A DNA stretch of 64,000 nt from Pilatotrama ljubarskyi (taxonomy: Eukaryota; Basidiomycota; Agaricomycetes; Polyporales; Polyporaceae). Below are positions 45,781 to 58,907 of the stretch, one piece after another; positions within the stretch are counted from its first letter, which is position 1; every line of letters starts with the position of its first letter. The notes beneath the pieces were generated by a model. It ran no database searches, was not told the DNA's origin, and saw only the letters and a program-made list of their open reading frames with translations. The stretch is taken from contig MU277733.1 in assembly GCA_022385805.1 (NCBI GenBank), positions 73,312 through 137,311 of the forward strand. The letters run 5' to 3'. The position numbers and the translations under genes are program-made.

Positions 45781-47605
45781 CTACGGACTTTTCGACGCCA
45801 CTGCCGGAGACTTGTCGTGGGCGTGACGGCCTGAACCTCCCGCCATCTCATAACTATCCTCGTCGTAGCCAGAAAGCGTAGTCGGAGAGCTCGTGCCGGT
45901 CAAGAAGGTCTGGGGGTTTGCCGACAGCATGTCTGCTCCGGCGAAGTGGATCGACCGGAGCGAGACCGAGGTGCCGCCAACGCAGAGCATCTGGTCCACG
46001 TAACGCAGGTCCAGGACAAATCGGGATATGAGGATGGAGGTGAGGCTGGAAACCGAAGGACCAACATTTAGCGTCGACGACCGACTGCAGCTGGTCCCAT
46101 AGTATAACGGCCTGACTCACGGATCGATAAACCCGTTAACATAGCTTCCTTGCCCTACAGCGGCGGGATACGTTATCTGAGGAGGCCAGGAATAGACACT
46201 TCAGCCGACAGGTACCGAGTTCACATTCTCTGTGCACCGTCACGTACCTGAAGTATTTGGAGGGTAATGTCGAGTATGTTGAATGACAAGAGGACGCTAA
46301 TTGGATTCAAACACAAGCACAGTCAGCCCGAGTCACGGCCGCCGCATAGAGTACAAACCAGAAATATAGGCTCCCTGGAAGTCGTGTCATCATGTATACG
46401 CCCGTGGCTCGTACACGAGGCGAAGGAATAACTTACCATTTTGCAGCAACACCTGGTGGAGAGACGGTCGCCCCGATATTTCCTGGAGCACCCTGAGGTT
46501 CCGATAGCTGGCGCGCCACGTAGCGGCGATGACCATCAAATCCGCAAGGATGGCTGATATCCGCCACAGGAGGGTCACTAGGTGCTCTCTCAGTGGTGTT
46601 CCGCAGTGAAACGAGCACTGCAATTGCTGTTGCTCACGTCTACATTGAGGAACAAACCAATTTCCTATCAGTTCTTTGAGTCACGACGCGTTTCGGTGCC
46701 GAGGATACCCACATGATATTGGTCTGACGGCCATATGACCCACTCGCCGAGCAGTTTATGGGCGGTGGATGATTGACTATTCGAAAGTTGTATCGGGTGC
46801 ACTTGGAGGATAGAGAACAACATGATCGAACACCACGCATGCGAAAAGTGTAGCGCAGCCTACTCACCAGATTAATCAGGAAGGGCGCCAGGCTGAGGAG
46901 GAGCGTGATCCCGGATAGAGACTTGTTCCTTCCACTCAGGGCGTAGATCCGTAGGACAGCAAAGACTTGCCGCTGCCGTGAGCTATATGCAAGACCACGA
47001 GTTGAGAATTGGGTTGACTCACCAGCAGGTCCGAGGAACATAAAGACGCCTATGACCACGATCGACCAACCAAGCGCAAGGCAGCTTCGAATATCACGTA
47101 TCAGTGCTTCACGTAACCAGCGCAGTACGGCCCCAGGCGCGGAGAGGTGGTACTACATACCTCTGAGAGTTCCGCGTCGCTAGAGGTAAGCACACAAATT
47201 AGGACGGCGGGAGAGCTGTGCCTGAACGCACCTCGTCAGACATCGATGGGAACGTTGCGATAGTTAGAAAGCCGTCGATTAGGGGAAAATAGCGATTCAG
47301 TATGTAAAGCAGCGACGCGATCGACTTCGGATTCTGCCAGACAAGTTGAATTTCCATGTCGAGACAGAGAACGATGTCCCATAATAGCAGCACTGGGAAT
47401 GCCATCAGCAGATGCGCCAGTAGCAGTATGTATTCGTGTGTATCAGACCTGCACTTGCGACTGCCGCATAGGATCCAGTGTGCCTGTCGAATTCACCGAC
47501 ATGCATAGCGCTCAGAATTTTCGGCCGAATGTAGGTGGAAGGCAGTACTTACAGAGCATCATATACAGCCGTGACTGCTTCCGCTTCGTCGTGGGGAGAG
47601 GACAT
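45781..47605 (-). CDS. DUF6533 multi-pass membrane protein, copy D
   Basis: Starts MSSPHDEAEAVTAVYDAL at 47605. Introns of about 65 and 55 nt join it in phase to LHTGSYAAVASA and the core VLLLWDIVLCLDMEIQLVWQ, KSIASLLYILNRYFPLIDGF, TIATFPSMSDE. Later exons: VFAVLRIYALSGRNKSLSGI, TLLLSLAPFLINLV, RISAILADLMVIAATWRASY, GRPSLHQVLLQNG, and the last exon LTSILISRFVLDLRYVDQML with SIHFAGADML, ending at 45781. The motif SLHQVLLQNG is shared exactly with copy B, and the final-exon motif FAGAD with B and C, showing recent common origin. Function is unknown. Confidence 0.8.
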
Positions 47606-50600
47606 CGCGGTCGCCAAATCCTAGCGGATTCTGCAGGCGACTGTAGCTGGCAGTACAGGAAGAGGACAGTCCTCAGCCGTCCCTTCTCAGACGCCTCTGC
47701 GCACGGGTATATAGGGGCGGCCGCCCATGACTCTTGTATCACGTTCACGGAAGTTTTCGAACTTCGGACTCTAGACAACATCGTTAGTGCAATGGCACAT
47801 CCCCATCTGATGCGCCCAAGTTCACGGTCCGAGGAATTTGAATTTCCGCGGACCACGTCTGTCGTGAAACGCAGGCCACTGGGCGCTGGCAATGCGCCAG
47901 TCATCAGAAGCACCCGTAGAGATCAGACCGTACGGTACCAGGGATAGCGGAACGCCGCTGGCAGCGCAGGCCTCACTATAGAGTTCTGAGCGTGATGCAT
48001 GCCGCGCTCACGGCGTCGCCCAGGTCGTGGATGGAGTCATGAGCAAGGATACATCTATATGCAGGTTCAGCCCCAGTATCTGATTTTGCAGCAGACTGAA
48101 TAGGCGGCTCTGGAACCAGGCAGTCTGGCACGCGAGGACACTCCAGCAAACATTTCCTACACCACTTCCTGCGATATGTATGGCGCGACTCGCGAGAGAA
48201 CATGCGGAACTCACAGTTGAGTCTAGCAATGCCAGGGTTCCTTGACTACGATGCGCCTACCGTTTTGAAGCGTTGCGCTTTTGTCCTCCAGCTCCTCCTC
48301 GCCGCAGCATGCTCTCCGAGTTGAGGCGAGCCAAGCGTTCCACACATGGGCCTGGAACTCGATAGCTTCCACCCCTCAATGAATCTCCGGCTTGAACGCC
48401 GCCTGGATAGCTATCAGCTGGCCGTATCCTGAGCACTCGGTACGTGCAGAGAGCATATCTGGAAGAGGACGCCGACGGGTGTGCGGCCCCGTGACGAACG
48501 TTGGGATTGCCGTGGCAGCGGCAGCGGAATTCGTCTTCTCCTCGCGCGCGCACGAGTGGTTCTCTTTCAAGGACTCGTGCACAGGCTGAAGAAAGACTCT
48601 CAGTTCTTCAATGATGATCATAGTAGCGGTGCGTACGCATGTTTACCGCACGATCTTCGCGATGTTGGACGGTCGATATCTCCCCCTGGTCTTCCTGGAG
48701 CGAAGAGACGGTTTTTCATCTTGTATTATTGCTCACAGGGATGTTGGGACGTACACGTTGATATCGCCAGGTCCACCGAACGCTCGTTCTGTGAGAGAAC
48801 CGGGCGTTCCATTCCAGACGTACATCGACACCCGGATCGGAACGAGTATCGTCGGCGTAGAGTCGAGTAAGTATCAGGACAGCCGTACCGTGGGCACTGC
48901 CGGCCATTTGTCCACAAGGATCTTCACGATGGAACCCCGCAGCTGTGGCGAGGCGAGCGTGACTGCCCTTCCTAAATAATGAGCGTAGACCTACGGGTGC
49001 CACGGACGGCATTGGTTTACTACTCGTCTTGCCTCGTCTCATTCAAACCAGCAGATCATCAGTGTGCTAGAAGCCTGCGTGGTGACATGCACCGAATGAC
49101 TAGTGTCGCCAATGCTGAGGTTCACCTTGCAGCCCGGCAGTGTATCTCCTACCAGTGAGGTCAGTAGGGTACCGGCAGGACCCTCAGATATCCTCCAGCA
49201 TGCTGCGAGCTGAGCGATCTTGTACACAGCGGTGGAGATGGCTCTTGCGTGACATCAACCGAAACAGTGCGCAGTCTCCGAAGCTGGAGGTCTTGTGTCT
49301 CAACCCTGGTTGACGAGGAGCAGGGCCGCGAAGTTCTAGTCAGGAGATTTCCGTAGGCGGGTATTTGTTCCACTGCTACGTCTGGCACCTCCGCGTCAAC
49401 TAGCTGATGCAGTAGGACTGTCAGAAGCTGCCTGTGTACTACGATCCACTGAAATTCTGGAAGACAAGGACACTGAGAGAGGAGGAAGTCTTGCAGAGTT
49501 GAAGGCAAGACCGTCGAATTGACCAAAGCGGAAGAGGGCTGGGAAGCGCCCAACGGTCGGAGTTGCCGGAGCTTCTCACGCCCCGGGCTTTCCCGTACTC
49601 ACACCGCTGGTGCACCGGTGATCCTGCTGGTCGACGTCGACGACCACCAAGCCCGTGGACATGATGTCCCGACCGCCCACTGATGCACGTAGACCAAAAC
49701 TAGGCAATCGGTGCACTCATCTTTGTCAGTAGGGCCCACATGACGACTCATGCGCTATCTGACCTCTCGGCAATCGGTCGTCCTAGGGCCTCGCACACCC
49801 TGCGGATCCACAGGCCACTCAGTCGAGCTCGTGCTACAGCTCAATGCTCGTGCTTCCTTCGTCCTGCAAATTGACTCGAAACGCTCCGGTCTTCGCTACT
49901 TTCCCATGCGTCACTCGACCGCTTCCGTGAAGTTCTAGTACACCTTTGGCTCGGACGCGCGATAATTCGGCTTGGCTCGGTCAAATACGAAAGCAGAAAT
50001 GTCTCGGGTCACTGTACCAGGCACGACGGTCCCTTGTGTTTGGTAAGTAATGGATTTTCTGAACGGACCGTCTCATCGTGGCTCGCAGAACATAGACGTA
50101 CGCGTTCAACACAGACCTGATGTCTCTCCGGAGGAGTCTTCACTACTGCGGCAGAAAGCTACGTCTTCGAGTCATCCTCTGCGTAACCTTCAGCCGCTCA
50201 GTGTACCACGCTCGACGTTTCGTTGCGGTACGGCGCATATTTATGCACGCAGCGCGCCGATACAGGACTGCGTAGGTTACCGGGCGCCTCTGGGACACTG
50301 GCGGTGATAAGGGTACTTGTGACTGGACGCTGCTCTGAGCTTGTTGCTCGTACTGTTTTTGGAGAGCTGTGTGCTAGCTTGGTGCCTCGTACGTGACTTA
50401 ACGTTCTTTGATGCCCACCTTGGCTCTATTCACGCGATGAGGTTTCCATCTACTCCCGCCGCGCCTCTTCCAGTCTGACTACTCTTCTCGTGTTTGCTTC
50501 TTCTCGTGGCTGGCACTCAGCTTTGATGACAATACATCCAGCCGTCTCCCACCCTCTGCTGTACCAAAGCTGTCGCCCCATCGCGTGAGAGCAGCCTAAG

Positions 50601-51342
50601 TGGCACTTGCGACAGATGTCCAGCACCGGGCCACGTTCATCGTCGAATCCCAGCGTGGATGGGTACTGCTATCACGGTAGTGTAGACACGCCTGCTCTTG
50701 ATGGCCTTCTACGCATGACCCTCGTCTCTATTGTGTTTATGATCTCTGACACGATGTTCACGCCCCATGCTATGTATGGTGGCGTCATCTGCTTGGCATG
50801 TGTACTTGACCCACCTCCGCTATCGGGACCAGATATAAAGCGACATTGAGAGTCTCGCGAGTCGCCATACAGTATGACATTAGCTTTCGCGGCGGCTCGA
50901 TGAAGTTTGGCTTCTGGCAGACCCTGCCCCGTAACACGGATGGGACGCGGACGGCTGGATAGAGTGACATCGAGTTGTGCAAGTCAGGTGTCCTATCGCG
51001 GATGCAGACGTGACGTTGTATCCTATGGACGGTTTTCGCTAGCTGGCTGCATATACACGCCCGTTCGGCCAAGATGGGTACGTGCGCAGGGTACGACAGC
51101 GAAGTAATCACACACTCGTCGAACGACTTGGACAGACTTCCATATATTTATACCGATGCAATGGTTGGCGAGTACAAGCAATTGACAGTATGTAGTGATG
51201 CAGGGAAGGATATCAAAATCAGAGTACGAGTTCCTGTTCCAAATTCTGACAATGGTGTAATGTAAACGAACAACTTCCCATGGACGGGAGACTCCGCATG
51301 TGGAGACTCACTACAGTGCCAGTGTGATCTGGGAGTCGCTCT
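47606..51342. other. Gene-poor stretch of about 3.7 kb with decayed fragments only
   Basis: No complete gene could be assembled. The best fragment is on the minus strand at about 49039-49250, reading HARAISTAVYKIAQLAACWR and LVGDTLPGCKVNLSIGDTSH. Its upstream frame is interrupted, and a neighbouring frame at 49161-49553 has an LRR-like look. The fragment resembles a C-terminal piece of a larger gene but no family was recognised. Stretches 49700-51300 show no coding signal on either strand. Confidence 0.45.
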
Positions 51343-52604
51343 TCATTCCTCAGCTTGCGGATCTGCATTGCGGAAATATACAGCCGGCAGTTGGTCACGC
51401 CTGGGTTCCACGGTATCCCACCTGTCGGAGAACAGCCTGATGAAGGGCAACAGGAGCGGCCATACCACCTCGGGAATTTGACCGCGCACCACCGCCTGGT
51501 CAGATATGGCCTGGTACCTACTAGGTGCCGCCGTCAGCACTAAAACGAGTGTTGTGAGAGGGAGGCGTCTTGTTGCCAAAGGCGTCCCTGCATGTGTACT
51601 GTATCAGAGCAAGTTCTGAGAATGAGCACGATAGGTGAACACGCACAAATGCTAGTGCCATTGGGCCCCAGGGCAGTGACAGTGTCATATGGCGCTATAA
51701 TCGTCAGCTTCTTGAGGGTGGTGATGCGGCCGACATAATCTGCCAAGCGCCTCCATGTGTCCACATTCGCCTCTTCAGGCAAATCCTGGAAGGAAACCGC
51801 GAGGTTACGCAGCATGACGCAAAGAGGCTGCACTTCTGCGTATGCCCCAGATAGTTGCCGCAGTACATATAGTTGATGTGACGACCGTAGGAGATCGAGT
51901 GTGCGCAGATTTCGCCAACGCTGCCAGAATAGCGCCGGTGTGTCCGAGCCCGGAGTAAACAAGTTCAGTCGTAGCTCGCAATCGCGCAGAGTTAGCTGGT
52001 CACGTCGGTAGTCAACGTCTTCTAGTATCCGGCCTATCTCCAACAGAGCAAAAGGGTTGAATCTGCATGCTTTGAATTTCACGCCATTCACGGCTTCAGT
52101 ACCTGCGTAGGCCTTGAGGAGCGAGAGCATCACGGGTGGGGGCAGGGCAGGTCCGTTGTTCAGGGCCGCTGGGGCAGCTGGAGGTGTCCACTGAATGCCC
52201 GGGAACGCCCAATCCCAGTCCACATTGTGAAAGCTGACCGCCTTGATAGCGACTGTACCAGGGAAGATAGAAGATCGCCAATTCGTGGGCCCAGCCTGGG
52301 TGAAGCCGCCGTCGGGGTGAAGCTCTGGCACCGCCTTGACCTTGAGAATGAGCGTTACTGATGCAGGTGGGTTTGGAGCGCGAAGTGCTTCATCACTCCA
52401 CGGAGAGACGAACTCGTAGTGCTTGCTGACTGGGAGAGAGGGTGCATTGTCCAGGGCCACAAGAGCCCAGAATAGGCAGAGGTTGAGCTGCCCTTGAACA
52501 TGATGCCAGAGTATCTCGTACGCTTGAATGTCGTCACTGCGCAGCCGCTCTGTGGCGAACCCAACGCGTGCCCAATAGTTGATTTGGTCTCTAGCGAGAG
52601 GCAT
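51343..52604 (-). CDS. Hypothetical F-box/LRR-like protein
   Basis: Starts MPLARDQINYWARVGFATER at 52604; a large exon runs to about 51653. LRR-like units are visible: AIKAVSFHNVDWDWAFPGIQ, VNGVKFKACRFNPFALLEIG, LTLRDCELRLNLFTPGSD, WRNLRTLDLLRSSHQLYVLR and ITTLKKLTIIAPYDTV. An intron follows GTSI. Two endings are possible: a short exon to 51540 (LWQQDASLSQHSF), or a further splice into QIPEVVWPLLLPFIRLFSDR ending at 51343. The latter segment reads like real protein but I could not place a canonical junction in phase. It is similar in style to the gene at 33315-34525, but not an evident close paralogue. No F-box was seen. Confidence 0.6.
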
Positions 52605-53058
52605 AGTGCTAGTGAAAGTCAGAGTTGTGATTGCTGTTGTGTGTGAGGCAGGGGAAAGTCCTAGGATCTAGGATGAAGCGAGGATGTGTTGCGGCGGGTA
52701 CGAGAGCAGAAATATGCACTGCTGGTGGTTGGACCGACCGGTATCGTCTCTTTTATAACTGATCAGGGAGCGCCGGCGCCGGTATACTTATTCCAGTGTT
52801 GCAAGGGGGCTCCCCGAGCAATAATGTAGTAGACAAGCAGTTCGGCTCATCTGCCCAATCATGGATATCTGGATTGATCTCCTTGCTTGCCCACGAACAG
52901 TAGTGCCTCAGTTCATGATCATTTGGTAGGGGCCGCGTGCCCTGCAGAGCTCCTCCCCTGTGCTGGACAAAAGCGGACACCATACATGGACCCGTACTGG
53001 GAGGGGAATGTGAGAGGAATCCATATCAGGACGGGGACGGTACTTCTAGGCCACAAAG

Positions 53059-53103
53059 CCTAGTCCGACTGCGCATCTTCTAGGCCTAGTCCGACTGAGC
53101 ATC
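53059..53103 (+). repeat. Short direct repeat (two 19-bp units, 26-bp period)
   Basis: CCTAGTCCGACTGCGCATC at 53059-53077 recurs with one mismatch at 53085-53103; both are preceded by CTTCTAGG at slightly different spacing. It lies in the non-coding flank between the LRR-like gene and the transposase gene, and could be part of a transposon subterminal region. Confidence 0.7.
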
Positions 53104-53718
53104 ATGCATCAGTGTACGTGGCATGAGTGCATCGTGGTTCAGTACTATACCACAAGTAGTATAACGGAGTGGATATACGGCGCTGAGGGGATTGCGCACT
53201 CATCCAGTTCGTTTGACGTATGCCTCGGAGCAGGGTTGGCCCACGATATCACCGAAAACGTCGAGGGCAGTACGACGAGTAGAACTGGTTTCACGGGCAC
53301 CGCCAGTGAGGAAGTCGCGAGAGGGACCGACGACTCGCGCGCGCAAGAAAGGCCGCATCAGCAAAACATCTACTTCAATACATTCGTATGCAATTGTATA
53401 CGATTTATGAATTCCCATATCCGGCGATACTAACGTTCGGAGAAGTATGGATACAATTGTCTGGCTAGGCGTACGCTTTCACGTCTCGCGTTGTCATTGT
53501 AATGCATGCAATGCGCCATCAGGAGATATAAATGTTTGCGGGGCAGTTGCATGTGCATTGCACGCAAGTTGCCCGATGCAGTGTTCTAGGTTCTGAGTCT
53601 GTAGCGGGAGCGCGCAGGCGCCTGTGCATGGGGATCGGGCGACAAGCTCCCTTTCATTGCTAGACCACGACGCGCGCGACATGCGTGGGGTCAAAACTGA
53701 TGCAGCCCAGCCTGTATA

Positions 53719-56700
53719 CTACGGCGCAGCATACCCTTCTGCAGCGTATTCGTCCTCCCTGGCATCCTCATCGCTGCAATCACAGGCAGGTCCCATACAC
53801 TGTGGGTTCTCTTGAAGGTCCTCGTCCACGTCGAGGCTTGCGTGAGCTTCGAGTTCCTCGTCCTCCGAGTCCAACGCGATGCCATCGTCATCCACAGTGG
53901 CATGGTCGTGCGAGGTCAACAGGCGACCGTGCAGCCGTCCACCTAAGCGGCCTTCGCGGAGCTCGGGCACGAGCTGTAGAACGTCCTCTTCGCAGTGCAC
54001 TTGAGACTCCGAGGGCGTGTCACCTGTGCCCTCCGCTTTGAGAAGTTTGTCCTCGCCTGTCCCGTTGCGCGCGGTATGCGACTCATCACTACTTGAGGAA
54101 TCCGAGAGGATATCTTCGTCAATGTCACGCCATGTGAATCCCTCGCCATCAAAGGCGGCGCACGACGGGATAGTGGCTCCCTGGTGACCGATGCCGTTGC
54201 CGTAGTAGCGCATGAACATATCTCGATCGACGAAACTGAGGCGTAGTCAGTTGCCAAGTCCACCGACGAGGATGCCAACGGTGCGCATGACTCACCAGTT
54301 CACATAGTGGTAGCAGTAATCTGCGCCCTCTGCAGGCTGCTCGGTTGGGAACCTTTTGCCAGCAATTGCTTGACGTGCGAGAGAAGGGCCAGGAAGCAGA
54401 CTGTCGGTGCGTCCGTGAGCGAACGCGGGAATGATATGCGCGCCGCGAACAACAGCGGCGGGGTCAACAAAGCCAAAAGGCTCCTGGTCGGACGAGCATG
54501 GGACGAACTGGAGGCGATGCAGACGTCTGGTCTGAAAGCCGCCGGGTGTGCTAGTGTCTAGATGGAACCAGCGTACCCAGAGCACGTCGACTCGGGTGCG
54601 CTCACTGACCCCAGGCGCCCGCCCGTCACGCGCCAGAAAGCACACGTTCACATGCAGAATCCTCAGAACCCGCGCATACCAGTATGGGTGAGCCTGGTCT
54701 TCGCTTCCAGGTGAAGCTAGGAGGAGTATGTCAGGATGGCTACGGGGATTGATGGACTCCTGAGTGCGCCGACGGTCGTATGTTGTATAATTGACCCGCA
54801 GCACGCGGTGCCAGTACACCCGATTGTTGTAAAAACCAACCTGCGCGCGGTCACCAGGGGTGTACCCTGACGCTGTGTCACGCGGGACGATGCCGTTTCG
54901 AGCCAGGATATGCTCCTGCAGGCTAGGGATGAAGTCCTATTGACGGTGGTGAGTCGGTTGTAAAAGGATACACATTTTGAGGTATGTCAAGATACTTACG
55001 ATGAGTGCTAAGTCACCGTGATTGGCCAATACCCAGGCGTTCAGATCATCGTGATCCCTTTGGGCGTGTGCGATGTGATAGCGTTCGAGCGGGTTTGCTG
55101 TGTATGGGAGGCACTCTCCTTCCAGATGCTCCCTGGAGTTGCCTCGGGCGGGCTCGGCGTCATGCTCACTACCCGGCTGTATTGGCTCGTAAACTGGGAG
55201 TGATCATATGTAGTAGTGTGAGAGACATTACTGACCTCAGATGATGCAGTGCGCCCCGCGCGCGCTGCATCCACTCTAAGTTTGATCATGCGGAGCTTCT
55301 CAGCTCTACGCATGCTCTGCGCGACTTGGAATGCAGCCTTGATTTTGTTCGTGCGCGCGTACGCGCGCTTCGCATGGCAATGCTCGAGTTCGCCCTAGTA
55401 TCATGCGCCAGGGATGACATGTGAGCTCGAAAGTACAATTGATCGACCTGACATAGATATGCGCACCGTCTGCGTGGAGGTACCATCTCCTGCAGCGACT
55501 GCACGGATGGCCGGGGCAAAATCGCGCATGGCGTGGAATTTATAAGTTGCGTAGCTGAAGTGCTTAACCTTGCGGGTATTGGTAGCTGCAGGTGGTCGCA
55601 CGGCAGCACGTCCCTTCCCTTTCGAGGTTTGAGCAGCCTTACGACGGCCGCGTGCAGCGTCATCCTTGCCAGGAAGCTCGAACGTGACGTAGTTGACACA
55701 GACACTCTTCGCAAATACACGAACGTCGCGCCCGACGCTGACTGTGGCATTGTCAAGGCCGTCGAGCGTTATGTCAGTATGTTCTCTCAACTTAGCAAGT
55801 GCGTGCCACGTTGCTAGGCTGAAAACGAGTTCCAGCACATTCTTGTTGTCAGACTTCCGTGCGAGCAGATGTTCGTATGCGGGGATAAAGCACTACATCA
55901 CAGTGAGTAGTTTGCACCCACACGCCACTGTGCACTGGCATGACAAGGACGTACAAGTAGCCGCGCTTCGAAATCGCGTGCAGCCAGATGGCCTTGACTG
56001 GAAACATTGCTAGCGAAACGTCGGATGGTCGAGCGACCAAAGCTCGGCACCTGTCTATATCTTGAAGCACTCAGCAATGAGGCTTGATACGTACATGGGC
56101 ACTTGACTTACCGAGAGTTCAGTTCTTGAATTGTGTCTTCCCCAACCGCATAGAGGATACGCAGAAGATGGATCCAGGTTGACTTCCAGACACCGAGCTC
56201 AAATTCATGTAGTAGATCAGGGACGAAAAGCGAATAGAAATTAAAGGAGTGTTCACGGAGTCGTATCGAGAAGGCAGACTGGACTCGAATATGAACTAAT
56301 CAGAGACTCAGAACATATGACGAAGATCGAGTTGAAGTGCTTACACGCGTCGGGGTCAGCGAGAGTGGATCCAGAACACGAGCGATGTATGCACTTGTCA
56401 GCGGGAGTCCATCTTGAAAGACCCAGCGGCGTGCCATCTCTGTACGATAGATAGCGTCGTTGTCGTCCAATCGGACCCTGTTGCGGCGGAAGAGATCGTT
56501 CCGTGTGCCCATCTCGATGATCTTATCCTTATTTATCCGGCAGCGTGGACATGGGCACTTCGCAAAGTATTTCAAGCACGCCAATAGCATCCTAAGAAAA
56601 TATGAGTTTTGCTAGTCATGCAACCACGGGAGGGATGGTGTACTTCTCTGGGTAATCAGCAGCGTACAATAGAAACCGTATAAAGAGTCGGCGTCGTACA

Positions 56701-58681
56701 TCATCCCCACATAATAGAACAAGTCCGTGAACGTATGCGTACACAAATGCATCGTCGAGAAGCAGGAGCCAGATGCGTTGGATGAGTTCCCGCTTCAGGA
56801 ATGTCAAGACAGCTGCTGTCGCAGCAAGTCCATATAGCTTCATGTACGCGTCTTGGAGAGTGTCAGGGAGCTTGCATACCATGGCAGGTGAATGGGTTAG
56901 CAAGGAGATGGTAATACGGGAACAGAGACATACAGTGGGAAAATATGCGAGATGATGTGCTGCAAATGAGGTTGGGCGTGCGCGGACATACTTGCTTTGT
57001 GAAAGGAAGAAGGCATAGAGTGGCCATAAAGAGGCGTGGCCAAAGGTCGAGGCCTGGGTAGAGTCGGAGTATAGACTCATACCTAGAACAGCGTACTCGA
57101 GATCGATGGGGTCGCCTGCCTCACGCGGTTGTTGGCGCATTCGGGCATCCTCCTCCAGATATACATCGGCATGCCATGCTTCGGAGTACACTCGGATCCC
57201 TTCATCCTCAGGTTCGCTGTCAGTGCCCGAGGGTGAGGCTGACTCTGCAGAGGATTCCGAGTGGGCTCCTAGACCGTCGGGGGCAAGCGATTGGGATGGG
57301 GATGCAGGGATGATGACGGGAGAGTCGAATGCAGGTGCCAAGTTGGAGGTTCCAGGCTCACCCGATCTGACCACGAAATCCAGGGACGACTGATCTGACC
57401 CAGATGCATGGGAGGTAGGCATGGCTCTTGACGCAGGGGCTGGGGTGCTCGGTGTTGAGTCAGAGTCATCACTGGCATCGTCGGGTAGATCTCGAAGCCA
57501 GAAGAGTTTGTGAGGGATGAAGTGCCAGCTACGCACACATGGGTCTTTGCAGGCGGCAGTCACGACTTCAAGGATGGGGCGGTAGTAGACCTCCTCCACA
57601 GTGAACTCCGGAACCTCGTCTTCAGAGAGATATGGTGCCCCTTCCTTCGGCAGGCGTATCTTCACTGATCCCTTGATCCAGCGGTCGTCCGCTGAGAACG
57701 GTGATGCTTCTGTGTCCTCTGAATAGTCATCGAGGCGCCGAAGTTCGCGAGCAGCATCAAAACCAGCAAGATCCTTCGGGTTAAAATCCACTTCCTGCAT
57801 CATCTGAGCGAGCGTGTTCATCTGAGGGTGGGATTTGAGATTACTCTCACTATTCTGCCAGTACACCATTGTAAATATAGAGGGGTTAGGGAAGGGCGCA
57901 TAGGGTGGTGGGACTGTGAGCGCCGTCTCCAAGCCCTTAGGGACAGGACGTGGTCGGAGCAGGTTAGGAGTGGCTGATGGCCCGATCGGAGGAAAGCTGA
58001 GAGGGTCGTAAATAGTCTCTATGCTTGTGTCTCCATCTGGATCCCGCTGTGGCCGAACGGTATAGACGCGGTATAAGCCGAACTTGTCTGGGCGTGTCTT
58101 GATCAAGGGGGAACACGGGACATGGGCAGCAAAATCAGGGACAGGGGGGGGCGTAGGCATGTTGTGAGGGTGTGCATCGTCAAGGACTGGCTCAAAGGCC
58201 CGTGGGGATGGAGGCAGTGACGGTGGAGACGGAACACGGAGGTGACTGGGGAGGCCCGTCTTCGAGGATGGCAGCAGATCCTTTAGCTTTGCTGGCATTC
58301 GTCGTATGCGTCCTGCACGACTGATCATGGCTGGATCAGGACTCGGAGGTGACGGGGTTTTGGACAAAACCTCCTCCATTCGCTCGGACTGCCAGTGTCA
58401 AGTACACATTTTAAGATTAGCCCGAGGATCCCTCCACCATGTATGCTGGCATGCTTGAGTGATTCACGACATACCTCTGCCAGCCCTTCTTCAGGCTCTA
58501 GGGGCTCCGATGCCCCTCTGTCCTTCTTGCGCTTCCTAGCGAGACTGCCATCAATATTCTCGGCCTTCCGTTTGCGTATCGTCTCGCGCAGCGCTGGACC
58601 AGACAACTTGCACGCCTTGACATGGATTGTGTGAGCACGTTTGTCCAGGAAGACCTTCTTGCACCCAAGGCAAGGAGGCAT
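53719..58681 (-). CDS. Plavaka-family transposase (KDZ/CACTA-like), apparently intact
   Basis: DDE-type transposase of the basidiomycete Plavaka group. The N-terminus MPPCLGCKKVFLDKRAHTIH is a C2H2-like DNA-binding finger followed by a basic patch (RKRKAENIDGSLARKRKKDR). The intron after GLAE joins in phase to SERMEEVL. The core has the family landmarks: CVRSWHFIPHKLFWLRDLP, VYSEAWHADVYLEEDA, STFGHASLWPLYAFFLSQSK, AHHLAYFPT, VLTFLKRELIQRIWLLLLDD, YAADYPEKMLLACLKYFA, CPCPRCRINKDKIIEMG, MARRWVFQDGLP, LELVFSLATWHALAKLREHT, GELEHCHAKRAYARTNK and FVDRDMFMRYYGNGIGHQG. The acidic C-terminus ends YAAEGYAAP. I followed the junctions near 58480, 56620, 55450, 55230, 54990 and 54290 and found no internal stop, so the element may still be active or recently inserted. 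Confidence 0.88.
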
Positions 58682-58907
58682 GATAGTCGTCGCAGAGAGC
58701 AGTGGTCAGAGTATATTGCAAAGCTGACGTCCGAGCGAGCACGGCGTCATGGTCAATCAGGAAATACAGAGACTCAAATAAGGTGCTGTACAGCACCGGG
58801 CCTACGACACAGCGGCACCACATGTATCCACAAAACATGAGCATAGACACGACGACTGCTGTTCATTCGACCACTCCGACCATCATCAAGTCCAAGCCCT
58901 CGCAGAA

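Noticed and set aside
47399..47947. 182-codon plus-strand open frame
   Set aside because: Antisense to the first exons of DUF6533 copy D, whose splicing and core motif are convincing.
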